Below are positions 34,901-43,892 of a stretch of DNA of 64,000 bases, in pieces (the first letter of the stretch is position 1; each line of letters opens with the position of its first letter). The notes beneath the pieces were generated by a model that did no database searches, was not told the origin of the DNA, and saw only the letters and a list, made by a program, of their open reading frames with translations. The position numbers and the translations under genes were made by a program. This stretch comes from Lutibacter sp. Hel_I_33_5. GTDB lineage: Bacteria > Bacteroidota > Bacteroidia > Flavobacteriales > Flavobacteriaceae. The stretch is taken from positions 1,961,501 to 2,025,500 of the forward strand of contig NZ_VISM01000001.1 in the NCBI RefSeq assembly GCF_007827455.1, read 5' to 3'.

Positions 34901-36124
34901 TACTGAAGAAACATCTCGTATTCCACCTGACTGTACTAATAATGTTGATAGATTATTTGCTTCGTTTGCAGGTAAATTATTTGCTCCTACTCTTGGTGGA
35001 TTTGTCGCTTGAATAGAACCGTTTGTACTTACTAAATTAACATTTTTAGACTCACCAATATCTGCAAAGGCAACAATACTTCTAAAATCTTCTACACTTG
35101 CATTTCTATTAGTAATCCAAACTTCAATTCTTGTAATATTTATAGGACTGTTTATTAACGGATATTGACTTAAGGCCTGCTTGTAATTTTCTCTAAAATA
35201 TTGACCAAGAAAAAAGTGTCGGTCATTATCGTAATCTGTTGCTCTAATTTCAAAAGGTTGAATAGATGCTCCCGCTTCTGCAGTTACAGTTTTACTTTCT
35301 GAGTTTTGCTGAGAAAATACTGCCGTAATATTTGTATTTCCAAACTTTAATTGGGTTTTTACACCAAATAAACTTTGCGCTCCGTTTATTAACGAATTCT
35401 TAATTGGCATTGCAACATTACCAGCTTCAAATCCTTGCAGAATATCATCTTCTGTTGGCGTAAATTCTACTTTTACTAAATTTTGAAAATCAAACGTAGA
35501 TTGCGTATCGTAATTTGCAGTAAAAGTTAATCGTTTTCCAACTTTAGCCTGAATACTTGCATTAATTTGTTGATCAAAATCAAACGTAAAACTACTTCTG
35601 TTTTCTTCTGATAGCTGTGGATTATCAGTATTCTGATAAATAAACCCAAGTTTTAAATTTAAATTTCCAGTTGGTGTAACTTTTATCGTATTTCCACCAA
35701 AAATAGATTCAAAAAAATCTGAATTTACATAATAGGTTGGTAATAAATTTCTTTGTGCAGCTTTAGATCCTTTTTTCTTACTATTTGTTGCGCTTACTTT
35801 AGATTTATAATAATCTAACATGTCTCGTTGAAGACGATACTTTCCGTATTCTCTAGGTGACATAAAAATAGGGTTACGTGCATAGTAATCTCCTATTTTT
35901 TCCACCAATACATATTTGTTTAAGTTCTTGTCAAATATGATGTCATACTTCGCTGGATCTTTTAAAAATAAGCCACCATTCTGAGCATGTTTAAAGTTAT
36001 ACTTTAATTTTATGGTATCTTTTTTTACTGCTAGTGTATCTTTTTTAGCATCTGCTTGTGAGAATGCAAATGTAGTCACCAAAAAGGCGCATATTAAAAA
36101 TATGTGTTTTAAAAATTTACTCAA
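28943..36124 (-). CDS. sprA: SprA, giant outer-membrane component of the type IX secretion translocon
   Basis: 2393 residues, a typical size for SprA (Sov), with a signal peptide (MSKFLKHIFLICAFLVTTFAFSQ). The conserved N-terminal region includes NLLPTYYVNSDFFESIFGGNTI and GFIYQNTDNPQLSEENR. The protein repeats beta-barrel-like strands throughout (36-strand pore in solved homologues) and ends in a barrel strand, SINAGFNIIYNLGN. SprA is the outer-membrane pore through which type IX cargo, including gliding adhesins, is exported. Three bases after ruvA; gcvH lies 17 bases downstream. No frame breaks over more than 7 kb. Confidence 0.96.
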   Translation of the reverse strand: MSKFLKHIFLICAFLVTTFAFSQADAKKDTLAVKKDTIKLKYNFKHAQNGGLFLKDPAKYDIIFDKNLNKYVLVEKIGDYYARNPIFMSPREYGKYRLQRDMLDYYKSKVSATNSKKKGSKAAQRNLLPTYYVNSDFFESIFGGNTIKVTPTGNLNLKLGFIYQNTDNPQLSEENRSSFTFDFDQQINASIQAKVGKRLTFTANYDTQSTFDFQNLVKVEFTPTEDDILQGFEAGNVAMPIKNSLINGAQSLFGVKTQLKFGNTNITAVFSQQNSESKTVTAEAGASIQPFEIRATDYDNDRHFFLGQYFRENYKQALSQYPLINSPINITRIEVWITNRNASVEDFRSIVAFADIGESKNVNLVSTNGSIQATNPPRVGANNLPANEANNLSTLLVQSGGIRDVSSVSQTLDLGAFQMQQGTDYSLLQNARKLEQDEFTLNPQLGFISLNRRLNDGEVLAVSYEYTVVGASGGNTSFKVGEFSNDGIQAPDNLAVKLLRSEILQTKREVGGVDVAFPTWKLMMKNVYALGAFPLTQEGFRFEIQYRDDETGIPSNTLQNATTPNLSIDPLIQVFGLDQLDQSQFKTADGFFDYVEGITVNSQNGYVIFPEPEPFGEDLDSQLTTPDDKKKYLFNELYLNTKINVKNNFQNKDKYLLKGYFKSENSGGIPIGAFNVPRGSVKVTAGGRQLVEGVDYVVDYQLGRVQIIDPGLQSSGIPINVSTENNSIFNQQRKTFFGIDVEHKFSDNLVVGGTFLNVNERPITPKVNFGAEPIDNTILGLNLDFSRDMPIFTKWANKLPFVDTEVESKISVKADMAYLIPGSPSGIDVAGAATSYVDDFEASQIPISLLSPLQWYNASTPQNQANTYNGASNDLSYNFKRSRLAWYSVDQIFYGAGQTPNSVDADELSRAETRQISFQELFPNTQLDITQNTLVRTLDLAYFPSERGSYNFDTRNNTVDGNGNFLNPQDQWGGIMRPLNTNNFDQANVEYIQFWIMDPYENYSITEEEGLRPGVNPQDQTNQVGDLYINLGNVSEDINRDGFKMYENGLPADGNKIDKLNVLEPKDFNDNLKWGFVPINQSIVYAFDEDDAARVNQDVGFDGLNDTEEINKYQNHPLIPNFSRLDQNDPSNDNYQFFRGTELDNENASILKRYKKFNNTQGNSPTSNQSPEAFPTSANTYPDVEDINRDQTMNTVESYFEYKISMNKSDLVVGRNFVVDEKTTTVTLENGGTQNTKWYQFRVPVRSGTPVNGVSDFNSIRFIRMFMTNFKMPVVLRFGELGLVRGDWRRYTRTLDENIDPDRELTQPELNDFEVGVVNIEQNENRYVLPPGIVREQLQGTTTIQQQNEQSVSLKVKDLPSDGIRAIYKNISVDLRRYKQLKMFVHMEEILNSNVDNTDLLAIIRLGTDLNDNFYQLEIPLQKSSGSLSPLEVWPEANNLDAALEELGKVKLERDGLGLLPNELYTSINNTDPSGVVIKVKGNPTLAQLRTIMLGVKNRSSQTKSAEVWFNELRSVGFDNKGGWAAVINADANFADVANVSLSGRMQTIGFGNVEDRVQQRSLDETKQYTVNTSLNLGKMFTPKKWGIQLPMNYSIGEEFINPKFDPQYQDVKLEDAIDQNPNSKFSSDYTKRTSISFNNVKKNRNPNSSKKPKFYDVENVSVSYAFNKEEHRDYNIERYENKSVRASASYNFSFPAKSYEPFKKSDFFKGKYWKFIRDINVNPFPKTFAVNSTINRNFTAQRSRNLIQGLAAQPRLAQRRFLFDWDYAIGFDLTKSLQFNFNATNSYIYDAFGSGEELEIFDNFFNTGNANRYNQKLNATYKLPLNKIPYLGFLTADYGYTADFNWEASSQDTSISDKIGNVVQNANTHNLNANINFSKFYKTIGLDKLLTKRSKKTAPKTPGLPSVPGKAKTGVKKKQKTGAKILKGLYDVITSVKTAKLSYSENNGQFLPGYGEQFGFLGGPSTSFAFGSQVDIRNTALQNGWLITPRDTISTADPIANAYFNKTYSRTHYNKFDYNLTVKPVRDLNIDLRANRIKTRDLSQQLDIIKDYSDPSNLNGVIDRSIPGLETGNFSTSYSMLSTVFSDSDVLFQKMKDNRVALSSRLAVENGIDINDPNNVDAIDGTIKGFGANSQQVLMPAFVAAYSGDSPNSVSTGLFKNIPIPNWTLRYNGFMKFKWFKKNFSTFVVSHGYKSSYTVASFTNNLQYGLDTNNQPVKNAAGDFEPELLISSVSLIDEFSPLIKVDMKMKNSISLRGEIKRDRALTLNFNNSTLTDIKGTEYVFGVGYVIKDVKFSTRFTGKKETLKGDINLRADVSLRDNITLIRSVDLDNNQVSGGQNLFSIKFTADYRLNSNLTASFYYNHQSSKYAISTTFPRQSINAGFNIIYNLGN

Positions 36125-36126
36125 TT

Positions 36127-36708
36127 TTATAAATTCTTTAATGCTAGTTTAATCAGCTGTTCTACTGTTGCACCTGCGTTTTCTTTTAAAATAGTTGTAA
36201 TTACTTTATCAGATTGCTTTCTTGCAAACCCTAAAACTTCTAAAGCAGATAACGCTTCTTCTTTGTTTGTATTGCTTGCAGACACAGAAACTTCATCAAA
36301 ATCAAAGGTTTTTAAGATTTTATCTTTTAAATCTACAATAACACGTTGGGCTGTTTTAGCCCCGATTCCTTTTACAGATTGAATAACAGCAACGTTTTCC
36401 GACGCAATTGCTTGTTGAATTTCTTCTGAAGTCATAGAAGATAACATCGTTCTTGCAATACTTGGACCAACACCCGAAACAGAAATTAAAAATTTAAAAA
36501 TTTCTCTTTCTGTTTTATTAATAAATCCGAAAAGTGTGTGTGCATCTTCTCTTATTGATAAATGTGTGTATAATAAAACTGCTTCAGTATCTGGTAAACT
36601 AGAAAAAGTATTTAACGATATATGTAGTAAATATCCAACACCATTACAATCAACAACTGCATACGTTGGATTTTTTTCTACCAGCTTCCCCCTAACCTGT
36701 GTAATCAT
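36127..36708 (-). CDS. ruvA: Holliday junction DNA helicase subunit RuvA
   Basis: 193 residues. N-terminal OB fold (MITQVRGKLVEKNPTYAVVDCNGVGY), two helix-hairpin-helix motifs (GVGPSIARTML and GIGAKTAQRVIVDLKDK) and the short C-terminal RuvB-contact domain. It binds four-way junctions in recombinational repair. Between maeB and sprA, three bases before the latter. Confidence 0.95.
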   Translation of the reverse strand: MITQVRGKLVEKNPTYAVVDCNGVGYLLHISLNTFSSLPDTEAVLLYTHLSIREDAHTLFGFINKTEREIFKFLISVSGVGPSIARTMLSSMTSEEIQQAIASENVAVIQSVKGIGAKTAQRVIVDLKDKILKTFDFDEVSVSASNTNKEEALSALEVLGFARKQSDKVITTILKENAGATVEQLIKLALKNL

Positions 36709-36738
36709 CTATTTATTTTAAGCGCACTAATGTAACAA

Positions 36739-39018
36739 TTATTTACTTCTTTTTTCTCTTTCTTGCGCATCAACTACTGCTAACGCCGCCATATTTACCA
36801 TTTCATCTACACTTGCTCCTAATTGCAATACGTGAACGGCTTTACTTAATCCTAAAATAACAGGTCCAATAGACTCTGCTTTATTCACTTCTTTTAAAAG
36901 TTTATAAGTAATGTTTGCTGATTCTAAGTTGGGGAAAATCAACGCATTTACTTTTTTACCATTTAATTTAGAAAACGGAAATTCCTTCGCTAACATTTCT
37001 GAATTTAAGGCAAAATCTGCTTGAATTTCACCATCTATAACCACTTTCGGAAAATGTCTATGAATATATGAAACTGCTTCTCTAATCTTTTTTGAAGTTT
37101 CAGTATTTGAAGATCCAAAATTAGAAAACGATAACATGGCAATGTTTGGTTTCATCCCAAACATAGAAACTAATTTAGATGTTAACTGTGATATTTTTGC
37201 TAAATCTTTAGCTGTAGGATTAATATTAATCGTAGTATCTGCTAAAAATAAAGGCCCCTGCTTTGTTAACATTATATTTGCCGCAGCAACTTTAGAAACA
37301 CCTTTGTCTTTTTCAATTAGCTCTAAAATTGGCTTTACCACTGTTGGATACGGTCTAGAATACCCAGTAATTAATGCATCTGCTTCACCCTCATTAACCA
37401 TCATTGCTGCAAAATAATTTCGCTCTCGCATTAATTTTTTTGCTTCAGATAAAGTTCTTCCTTTTCGTTGACGTCTTTTCCAATAAGCTTCTCCAAAACG
37501 ATCTCTACGCTCGTTTTCTTCATCAGTTTTTGGATCGATAATAGGCACATTCGCTGTAAAACCTATTTCTTCTTTTAATTCTTGAATTAATTCTTTTCTT
37601 CCCAATAAAATTGGTTTTCCAAGTTTTTCATCATGTATTCTTTGGGCAGCTTTTAACACATCTAAATGATCTGCTTCTGCAAACACAACTCTTTTTGGTT
37701 TTCTTTTTGCTCTATTATGAATTAATCTAATTTCTTTACTTCCCGAACCAGAACGTTCCATTAATTCTTCTCGGTACTTTTTCCAATCAGTTATTGGCTC
37801 TAACGCAACTCCAGAATCCATTGCTGCTTTTGCAATTGCTGGTGGAATTTCATAGATTAACCTTGGATCAAAAGGTTTTGGAATGATATATTCTTTTCCG
37901 AATGATAAACTTACCTCATCATACACAATATTGACTTGTTCTGGTACCGATTTTTTAGCTAAATCTGCTAATGCATGTACAGCAGCCATCTTCATTTCTT
38001 CATTAATCTTAGTAGCTCTAACATCTAAAGCACCTCTAAAAATAAACGGAAATCCAAGAACATTGTTTACTTGGTTAGGATGATCTGATCTTCCAGTTGC
38101 CATTATAATATCCTCTCTTGTATCTATGGCTAAATCATAGGTTATTTCTGGGTCTGGATTTGCCATTGCAAACACAATTGGATCTTTTGCCATAGATAAT
38201 AACATCTTAGGCGTTACTACATCTGCAGCTGATAATCCAATAAAAACATCTGCATTATGCATTGCCTCCTCTAATGTGTTTAAGTCTTGATTAGTAGCAA
38301 ATTCTGCTTTTTGAGACGTTAAGTTATCCCTATCTTTTCTAATCACACCTTTGCTATCACACATAACGATGTTCTCTAGTTTTGCACCTAATTTCACATA
38401 TAATCTGGTACAAGAAATAGCGGCAGCTCCAGCTCCATTAACAACTATTTTAACTTTAGAAATACTTTTTTCAGTAATTTCAATGGCATTTTTTAGTGCA
38501 GCAGCAGAAATAATTGCTGTTCCGTGCTGATCATCATGCATTACAGGAATATCTAACTCTTCTTTCAGCCTTCTTTCTATTTCAAAAGCCTCAGGAGCTT
38601 TAATATCTTCCAAATTAATTCCGCCAAAAGTTGGTGCAATTGCTTTAACAGTTTCCACAAATTTATCTACATCTGTTGCATCAACTTCAATATCAAAAAC
38701 ATCAATATCTGCAAAAATTTTGAAAAGCAATCCTTTTCCTTCCATCACAGGTTTTGAAGCTTCAGGACCAATGTTACCAAGTCCTAAAACAGCTGTTCCG
38801 TTAGAAATTACAGCAACTAAATTTCCTTTAGAAGTGTATTTGTAAACGTTGTTTTTATCTTTTGCTATTTCTAGACATGGTTCTGCAACACCTGGTGAAT
38901 ACGCCAAAGCCAAATCATGCTGAGTCGCATATTTTTTTGTAGGTACAACCTCAATTTTACCTGGTTTTGGTTTTGCGTGATATAGTAATGCTTCGCTTCT
39001 TTGTCTAGATTTGCTCAT
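36739..39018 (-). CDS. maeB: NADP-dependent malic enzyme with phosphotransacetylase-like domain
   Basis: 759 residues. The malic enzyme half (1-420) has MHDDQHGTAII, the NAD(P)-binding IVVNGAGAAAISC and VFAMANPDPEI; the C-terminal half (430-759) resembles phosphate acetyltransferase but is regulatory in MaeB, as in E. coli. It oxidatively decarboxylates malate to pyruvate, NADPH and CO2. First gene of the block ending in tonB; a full TTG-N18-TATATTTG promoter lies upstream. Confidence 0.95.
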   Translation of the reverse strand: MSKSRQRSEALLYHAKPKPGKIEVVPTKKYATQHDLALAYSPGVAEPCLEIAKDKNNVYKYTSKGNLVAVISNGTAVLGLGNIGPEASKPVMEGKGLLFKIFADIDVFDIEVDATDVDKFVETVKAIAPTFGGINLEDIKAPEAFEIERRLKEELDIPVMHDDQHGTAIISAAALKNAIEITEKSISKVKIVVNGAGAAAISCTRLYVKLGAKLENIVMCDSKGVIRKDRDNLTSQKAEFATNQDLNTLEEAMHNADVFIGLSAADVVTPKMLLSMAKDPIVFAMANPDPEITYDLAIDTREDIIMATGRSDHPNQVNNVLGFPFIFRGALDVRATKINEEMKMAAVHALADLAKKSVPEQVNIVYDEVSLSFGKEYIIPKPFDPRLIYEIPPAIAKAAMDSGVALEPITDWKKYREELMERSGSGSKEIRLIHNRAKRKPKRVVFAEADHLDVLKAAQRIHDEKLGKPILLGRKELIQELKEEIGFTANVPIIDPKTDEENERRDRFGEAYWKRRQRKGRTLSEAKKLMRERNYFAAMMVNEGEADALITGYSRPYPTVVKPILELIEKDKGVSKVAAANIMLTKQGPLFLADTTININPTAKDLAKISQLTSKLVSMFGMKPNIAMLSFSNFGSSNTETSKKIREAVSYIHRHFPKVVIDGEIQADFALNSEMLAKEFPFSKLNGKKVNALIFPNLESANITYKLLKEVNKAESIGPVILGLSKAVHVLQLGASVDEMVNMAALAVVDAQEREKRSK

Positions 39019-39041
39019 AAATTATTATTTCTAAGAGCCAA

Positions 39042-39070
39042 CAAATATAATGTTATTCAATGAAAAGCAA
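39042..39070 (-). promoter_or_regulatory. Promoter TTG-N18-TATATTTG for maeB
   Basis: On the reverse strand, TTG (39068-39070) and TATATTTG (39042-39049) are separated by 18 bases, ending 23 bases before the maeB ATG. Confidence 0.7.
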
Positions 39071-39097
39071 ACATTAATAAAGAAGCGTTTACTAACT

Positions 39098-40834
39098 TTA
39101 AAGTTTAATTAATTGAACTTTATCGTAGGTATTATTAAGTTTAAATAATTTAATTTTTTGACTTTGATTTGGTTTACTCCAATTGTAATATGTAGTTACC
39201 TTAAAGTATGTTGGTACTACTTTTTTATTTCCGTAATACTGTAAGTTTATTAACCAGTTTCCTTTATTTAATTCATCAATATAAAACTCTTTACTAGAAA
39301 ATCCTTTGGTTTTTTCTTTATTAATAAGTTCTTGATTATCGGTTAAGGTATGTTGAAACTTAAACACCCTTTTGTCTGGATTTACAAATTCTATATCAAA
39401 TTCTGCTTCAGAAGTATTCCATTCAAATACTAATCTTACATCTTTACTAAACTCTTTTACATCTTTATTTTTAGGAATAAAAGCTCTTTTTATTCCTGCT
39501 TGATTTTTTCTATTAAAAAACATCCACTCCATTTCGTTATAGATTGTTTCTCCAATACCTTCATCATTTGTGTCGTTGCCTTTTAACACATAACTCATAT
39601 ACAATCTCCAAGCTTTACTATACTGATCATTATCTATATATGCATTCGATAAGTCTCTAACAGACTGTGCATACTTAGGTCGTAATCTATAAGTTTTCTC
39701 ATACAATTTAATTGCATCTCTTTTTAAACCAAGATCTTGCATTTGGTATGCTATTGCTTTTAAAATTTCTGGATTTTTTTGATATTTCTCAGTTAAGTTA
39801 TTAAATATCAAATAACCCGTTTGTGGATCTTTAAAATGCTTAATAAATTTTTCTGCAACACCTAATTGAATATTAAAGTCAACCTTATCTTCTAATTCTT
39901 CTAAATAATATTTTTTTGCAGCCACTTTATCTTTAAATGTCAACAACTTGGTTTCGTATTTACTCAAAGTAGTTACATCGCCTGAAACCGCATCATCTTC
40001 ATAAAAATTTTGATTTCTATATTTTTCTGCTACTTTCTCTTGTGCGGCTTTCGGGTTATAATTTCCTAATGAAGTTTTTATAACGATTACACCTCCAGCT
40101 CCTAAAGTTCCATATTTGTTGGTGGCAGAAAGACCTTTTAATGCATAGACGTTACTTATTTGGTCTAAATCTAATGCAACTGGCGGGTCACTTGTAAAAA
40201 CTCCATCTACTTCCCATGCTACTGGTATAACATTATTAATAGACATACCAACACCCCTCATAAATGCTTTTTCTGTTACTTGATCGTAGACATATCCAGG
40301 TATCTTTCCATTTAATGCTTGTTGGATATTTGAATATAAACTTCCAATTTTTTTACCATCTACAAAAGAAACTGCATACCCGGCTTTTTTAGCGCTAAAT
40401 TTTCCTCTCGAAGTAGAAAATTCTTTTTCTGCATTTAAACTATTATTATAACCCTCTCTACCAGAAGTTGATTTACCTTTTATAATAACCTCGTCTAATT
40501 TATTATTCTTAGGAACAAGATTGATAATTAATTCAGAAGTAATGTCTTCTACTAATATTTTAATTGTCTTAAAAGAAACATGACTATATTTAATTGATTC
40601 TCCAATTTTAGCCTCTATACTATAATTACCTTTGTTATCAGATTTTACAATTCTATTGGTATTTTCAATAAGAATATTTACATCTGATATTGGAGAACCT
40701 TGATACAAGGTTTTTCCATAGACAGTTCGCTCAGTAGATTGTGAAAATCCATGTTGAACAATATTAAAATAACTAATAAAAAGTATAGAAAATAATATAG
40801 CAGTCTTAATCTGTGGGGTTTTAAATAATTTCAT
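39098..40834 (-). CDS. Carboxypeptidase-like/TonB-plug protein without a barrel
   Basis: 578 residues. A hydrophobic N-terminal helix (TAILFSILFISYFNIVQHGFSQ) precedes a carboxypeptidase-like regulatory domain (VYGKTLYQGSPISDVNILIE...NLVPKNNKLDEVIIKG, about 38-117) and a plug-type domain (VDGKKIGSLYSNIQQALNGKIPGYVYDQ...LGAGGVIVIKT, about 160-255). There is no outer-membrane barrel after the plug; instead the C-terminus has TPR-like repeats (PEILKAIAYQMQDLGLKRDAIKLYEKTY...). A barrel-less relative of SusC/TonB-dependent receptors, possibly an adaptor. Function unknown. Confidence 0.75.
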   Translation of the reverse strand: MKLFKTPQIKTAILFSILFISYFNIVQHGFSQSTERTVYGKTLYQGSPISDVNILIENTNRIVKSDNKGNYSIEAKIGESIKYSHVSFKTIKILVEDITSELIINLVPKNNKLDEVIIKGKSTSGREGYNNSLNAEKEFSTSRGKFSAKKAGYAVSFVDGKKIGSLYSNIQQALNGKIPGYVYDQVTEKAFMRGVGMSINNVIPVAWEVDGVFTSDPPVALDLDQISNVYALKGLSATNKYGTLGAGGVIVIKTSLGNYNPKAAQEKVAEKYRNQNFYEDDAVSGDVTTLSKYETKLLTFKDKVAAKKYYLEELEDKVDFNIQLGVAEKFIKHFKDPQTGYLIFNNLTEKYQKNPEILKAIAYQMQDLGLKRDAIKLYEKTYRLRPKYAQSVRDLSNAYIDNDQYSKAWRLYMSYVLKGNDTNDEGIGETIYNEMEWMFFNRKNQAGIKRAFIPKNKDVKEFSKDVRLVFEWNTSEAEFDIEFVNPDKRVFKFQHTLTDNQELINKEKTKGFSSKEFYIDELNKGNWLINLQYYGNKKVVPTYFKVTTYYNWSKPNQSQKIKLFKLNNTYDKVQLIKL

Positions 40835-41318
40835 TTTTCATTTTTTTTTTGCAAAACAAAGAAAACATCTTTTATTAAAATAATAAGTTAAAAAAAATAA
40901 AAAAATTACTATTTTGTTAAAAATTTAACATTTCTGGTTAGCGTCTTAAATGTTGTTCTTATTACTGCCGATTTATTAAAAACTCTATCAAAAATTTCTT
41001 CTATAATTTCTAATCAATTATTTTTTGGTTGAAAAAAATGTTTCATGGTGCAATTTTAAAAATCAATTCCAAGGACAAATATCTCCAGTTTTCTATTCAT
41101 GATACTTCTTCTTCTAAAAAAACTGCTTTGTAAATTCGACAATCTAAAAAAAACCTAACCTTTTGGCTTGCTTTTTGATTAAATTGGAATATTATACTTA
41201 ATATTTCAAATAGAAATGAAAAATTAAATTTAAGACTTTATTGTATCTTGTTTAACAAAATTTAAAGAATGCTTTTTCTTAGATAAAGTATGTTTGCAAA
41301 TTATCAACCAAACCAGTT
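40835..41318. other. 484-base non-coding gap between divergent genes
   Basis: Extremely AT-rich with poly-A and poly-T runs. I see no long open frame or hairpin-dense RNA. It carries at least one promoter box (41289-41296) for the gene at 41319. It probably also holds the promoter of the divergent plug-domain gene. Confidence 0.5.
41289..41296 (+). promoter_or_regulatory. Promoter -7 box TATGTTTG
   Basis: Exact TAnnTTTG match, 22 bases before the ATG at 41319, giving a short leader. Confidence 0.55.
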
Positions 41319-43778
41319 ATGAAAAAAATCACTTTACTTTTTTGTATCCTTAATTCTTTTCTGACCTTTTCTCAAGTAAAGGGAAAAGTGACCGATACAA
41401 AAAATAAATCTTTATCCTTTGTTAATATTTATTTAGAAAATTCTTTAACAGGAACTTCTTCCAATGATAATGGCGAATATCTATTAGCAATTAACAAAAA
41501 AGGAAAACATACTATTGTTTTTCAATTCTTAGGATATAAAACCTTTAAAAAAACGATTAATATTCAAAAATTTCCGCATCAATTAAATGTAAAATTAGAG
41601 GAAGAGCAAATGATGTTGGATGAAATCTCAATCACTTCAGGAGAAAACCCAGCCATTAAAATTATTAGAAACGTCATTTCATCAAAAGAAAAAAACACCA
41701 ATAATTTATCGAAATATACAGCAGATTTTTATTCTCGAGGGTTGTTTAAAATAAAAGATGCTCCAAAGAAAATATTGGGACAAGAATTGGGTGATTTAGG
41801 TGGCGGATTAGATTCTACCAGAAGTGGAATCATCTATCTTTCTGAAACAGTTTCTAAAATTACCTCGCTAAAAAAACCAAAGAAATTTAAAGAGATTATT
41901 GTTGCTTCTAAAGTAAGTGGAAGAGATAATGGTATTTCTTTTAATCAGGCTGCAGAAGTGAATTTTAACTTATATGAAAATCAAGTTCTGATTGCAGAAT
42001 CTAAACTTTTTTCTCCAATTTCTGATTATGCTTTTTCATATTACAACTATAAATTGACAGGTAGTTTTTATGATAAAGAAAAACGATTAATCAATAAAAT
42101 TGAATTAATTCCTAAACGAAAAAATGATCGGGTTTTTGGAGGTTTTTTATATGTTGTTGAAGATTCTTGGGCAATTTACGGATCAGATCTAACTGCAACA
42201 GGAGCGCAAATTGGAAATCCTGGAATTGATGTTTTACATATTAAACAAAATTATAATTTTGATCATAAAACAACTTCCTGGCCACTTATTTTACAAACCA
42301 TCGATTTTAAAGTTGGGGCTTTAGGATTTTATTTAAATGGTCGGTTTTCGGCAGCATATTCAAACTATAATTTTAACCCAACTTTTACAGATAAAACTTT
42401 TGGAAACGAAATTTTAGCTTTCGAAGAAAATGCTACTAAAAAAGATGCTGCGTATTGGAATAATTTACGATCTGTTCCACTAACTAAAGAAGAAACGAAC
42501 GATTATAAATTAAAAGACAGTATAAAAACAATTCGAAAGTCTAAAAAATATTTAGATTCTGTTGATAGTAAGAGAAATCGATTTAAAATTACCTCACCTA
42601 TTTTAGGCTACACCAAAAGAAATACATTTGAAAAAAAATGGTTTAATTATAGTGGTATTATAGACAACTTAGGTTTTAATACAGTTCAAGGATTTAACAC
42701 AACCGTGAATTTTAATTTCTTTAAACGTAAAAATGACAAAGGAAATTGGTGGACAATTGGCTCAGACATCGGCTACGGTTTGTCTGACAAAAAAATTAGA
42801 CCTGTTCTATATTTCACAAAAAAATGGAACAGTATTACGAAAGATAGATTAGGTATTTCTGGCGGAAATACAATTCAACAATTTGATGCTAGAAATCCTA
42901 TCTCAAATAGAGATAATAGTATTTATTCGGTATTCTATAAACGAAACTTTGCTAAGTTTTATGAAAAGACTTTTGCTAAAATTTATTTTTCTAAAGATAT
43001 CGCCAATGGTGTTTATCTGTATTCTTCATTAGAATACGCTAATAGAAAACCGTTAACTAACACTACCGATTATTCTTTTTTTAAAAAAGATAGAGTTTAT
43101 CAAACAAATAATCCATTAAATCCTATAAGTACTGCAGCTATCTTTAATCCTCATAAAATAATTACTGCCGAAGTTTCTACACGAATAAATTTTGGAAACA
43201 AATACTTGAGCTACCCAAATTTTAGAGCCAATATTAGCAACACTAAATATCCAATATTAATTTTGGGATATAGAAAGGCTTTTGGAACAAGTAATTCAAA
43301 CTTAAATCATGATATTGTATTTACAAGAATTTACCAAAATGTTTCTTTAAGTAATTTTGGTGAGTTTAAATACAACACCCGTGGAGGCATCTTTTTACAA
43401 CAAAAAAATATTGCATTTATGGATTATTATCATCCGTTAGGAAATGAAATAGATTTTGCACCAGAAAATAGAATGAGCAGCTTTAATTTATTGCCTTATT
43501 ATACATTTAGTACCAATGATAAATATGCAGAAATGCATGTAGGGCATAATTTTAAAGGGTTTATTTTAGGGAAAGTTCCGCTACTAAATAAACTGAATTT
43601 TCATGTAGTTGGTGGAACAAAAGCATTATTTTCTGGTGGAAGAAAACCCTATACGGAATATTCAATTGGAATAGATAATATTGGCTGGGGAAAATGGCGT
43701 TTTCTAAGAGTAGATTATGTGCGTTCTAATTTTGGAGGCGTTAAAAATGATGGGTTCTTATTTGGAATTAGTTTGTAG
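41319..43778 (+). CDS. DUF5686 / carboxypeptidase-like regulatory domain protein
   Basis: 819 residues with a signal peptide (MKKITLLFCILNSFLTFSQ). A carboxypeptidase-like regulatory domain (VKGKVTDTKNKSLSFVNIYLENSLTGTSSNDNGEYLLAI, about 20-100) is followed by the DUF5686 outer-membrane beta-barrel region (AIKIIRNVISSKEKNTNNLSKY..., to FLFGISL). Family members are predicted outer-membrane proteins of Bacteroidota with unknown substrate. The barrel ends in the aromatic strand typical of BAM substrates. Confidence 0.88.
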   Translation: MKKITLLFCILNSFLTFSQVKGKVTDTKNKSLSFVNIYLENSLTGTSSNDNGEYLLAINKKGKHTIVFQFLGYKTFKKTINIQKFPHQLNVKLEEEQMMLDEISITSGENPAIKIIRNVISSKEKNTNNLSKYTADFYSRGLFKIKDAPKKILGQELGDLGGGLDSTRSGIIYLSETVSKITSLKKPKKFKEIIVASKVSGRDNGISFNQAAEVNFNLYENQVLIAESKLFSPISDYAFSYYNYKLTGSFYDKEKRLINKIELIPKRKNDRVFGGFLYVVEDSWAIYGSDLTATGAQIGNPGIDVLHIKQNYNFDHKTTSWPLILQTIDFKVGALGFYLNGRFSAAYSNYNFNPTFTDKTFGNEILAFEENATKKDAAYWNNLRSVPLTKEETNDYKLKDSIKTIRKSKKYLDSVDSKRNRFKITSPILGYTKRNTFEKKWFNYSGIIDNLGFNTVQGFNTTVNFNFFKRKNDKGNWWTIGSDIGYGLSDKKIRPVLYFTKKWNSITKDRLGISGGNTIQQFDARNPISNRDNSIYSVFYKRNFAKFYEKTFAKIYFSKDIANGVYLYSSLEYANRKPLTNTTDYSFFKKDRVYQTNNPLNPISTAAIFNPHKIITAEVSTRINFGNKYLSYPNFRANISNTKYPILILGYRKAFGTSNSNLNHDIVFTRIYQNVSLSNFGEFKYNTRGGIFLQQKNIAFMDYYHPLGNEIDFAPENRMSSFNLLPYYTFSTNDKYAEMHVGHNFKGFILGKVPLLNKLNFHVVGGTKALFSGGRKPYTEYSIGIDNIGWGKWRFLRVDYVRSNFGGVKNDGFLFGISL

Positions 43779-43864
43779 TACTAATTTAGCTTGTTTCTAA
43801 GCGAAAAAATCTCGAACTTCGCTAACTCCGAATCTAAATCATTGAAACGATGCATATTCGTAAA

Positions 43865-43874
43865 GTTGCCCACC
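43865..43874 (+). repeat. Inverted repeat arm GTTGCCCACC (left)
   Basis: Exact reverse complement of 44591-44600; the two arms bracket the lipoprotein gene between them. Confidence 0.6.
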
Positions 43875-43892
43875 ATTTGAAAAAAAATCGAA

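Noticed and set aside
29289..35016. Several short plus-strand frames inside sprA
   Set aside because: They lack start context and family traits, and overlap a single conserved 7-kb gene.
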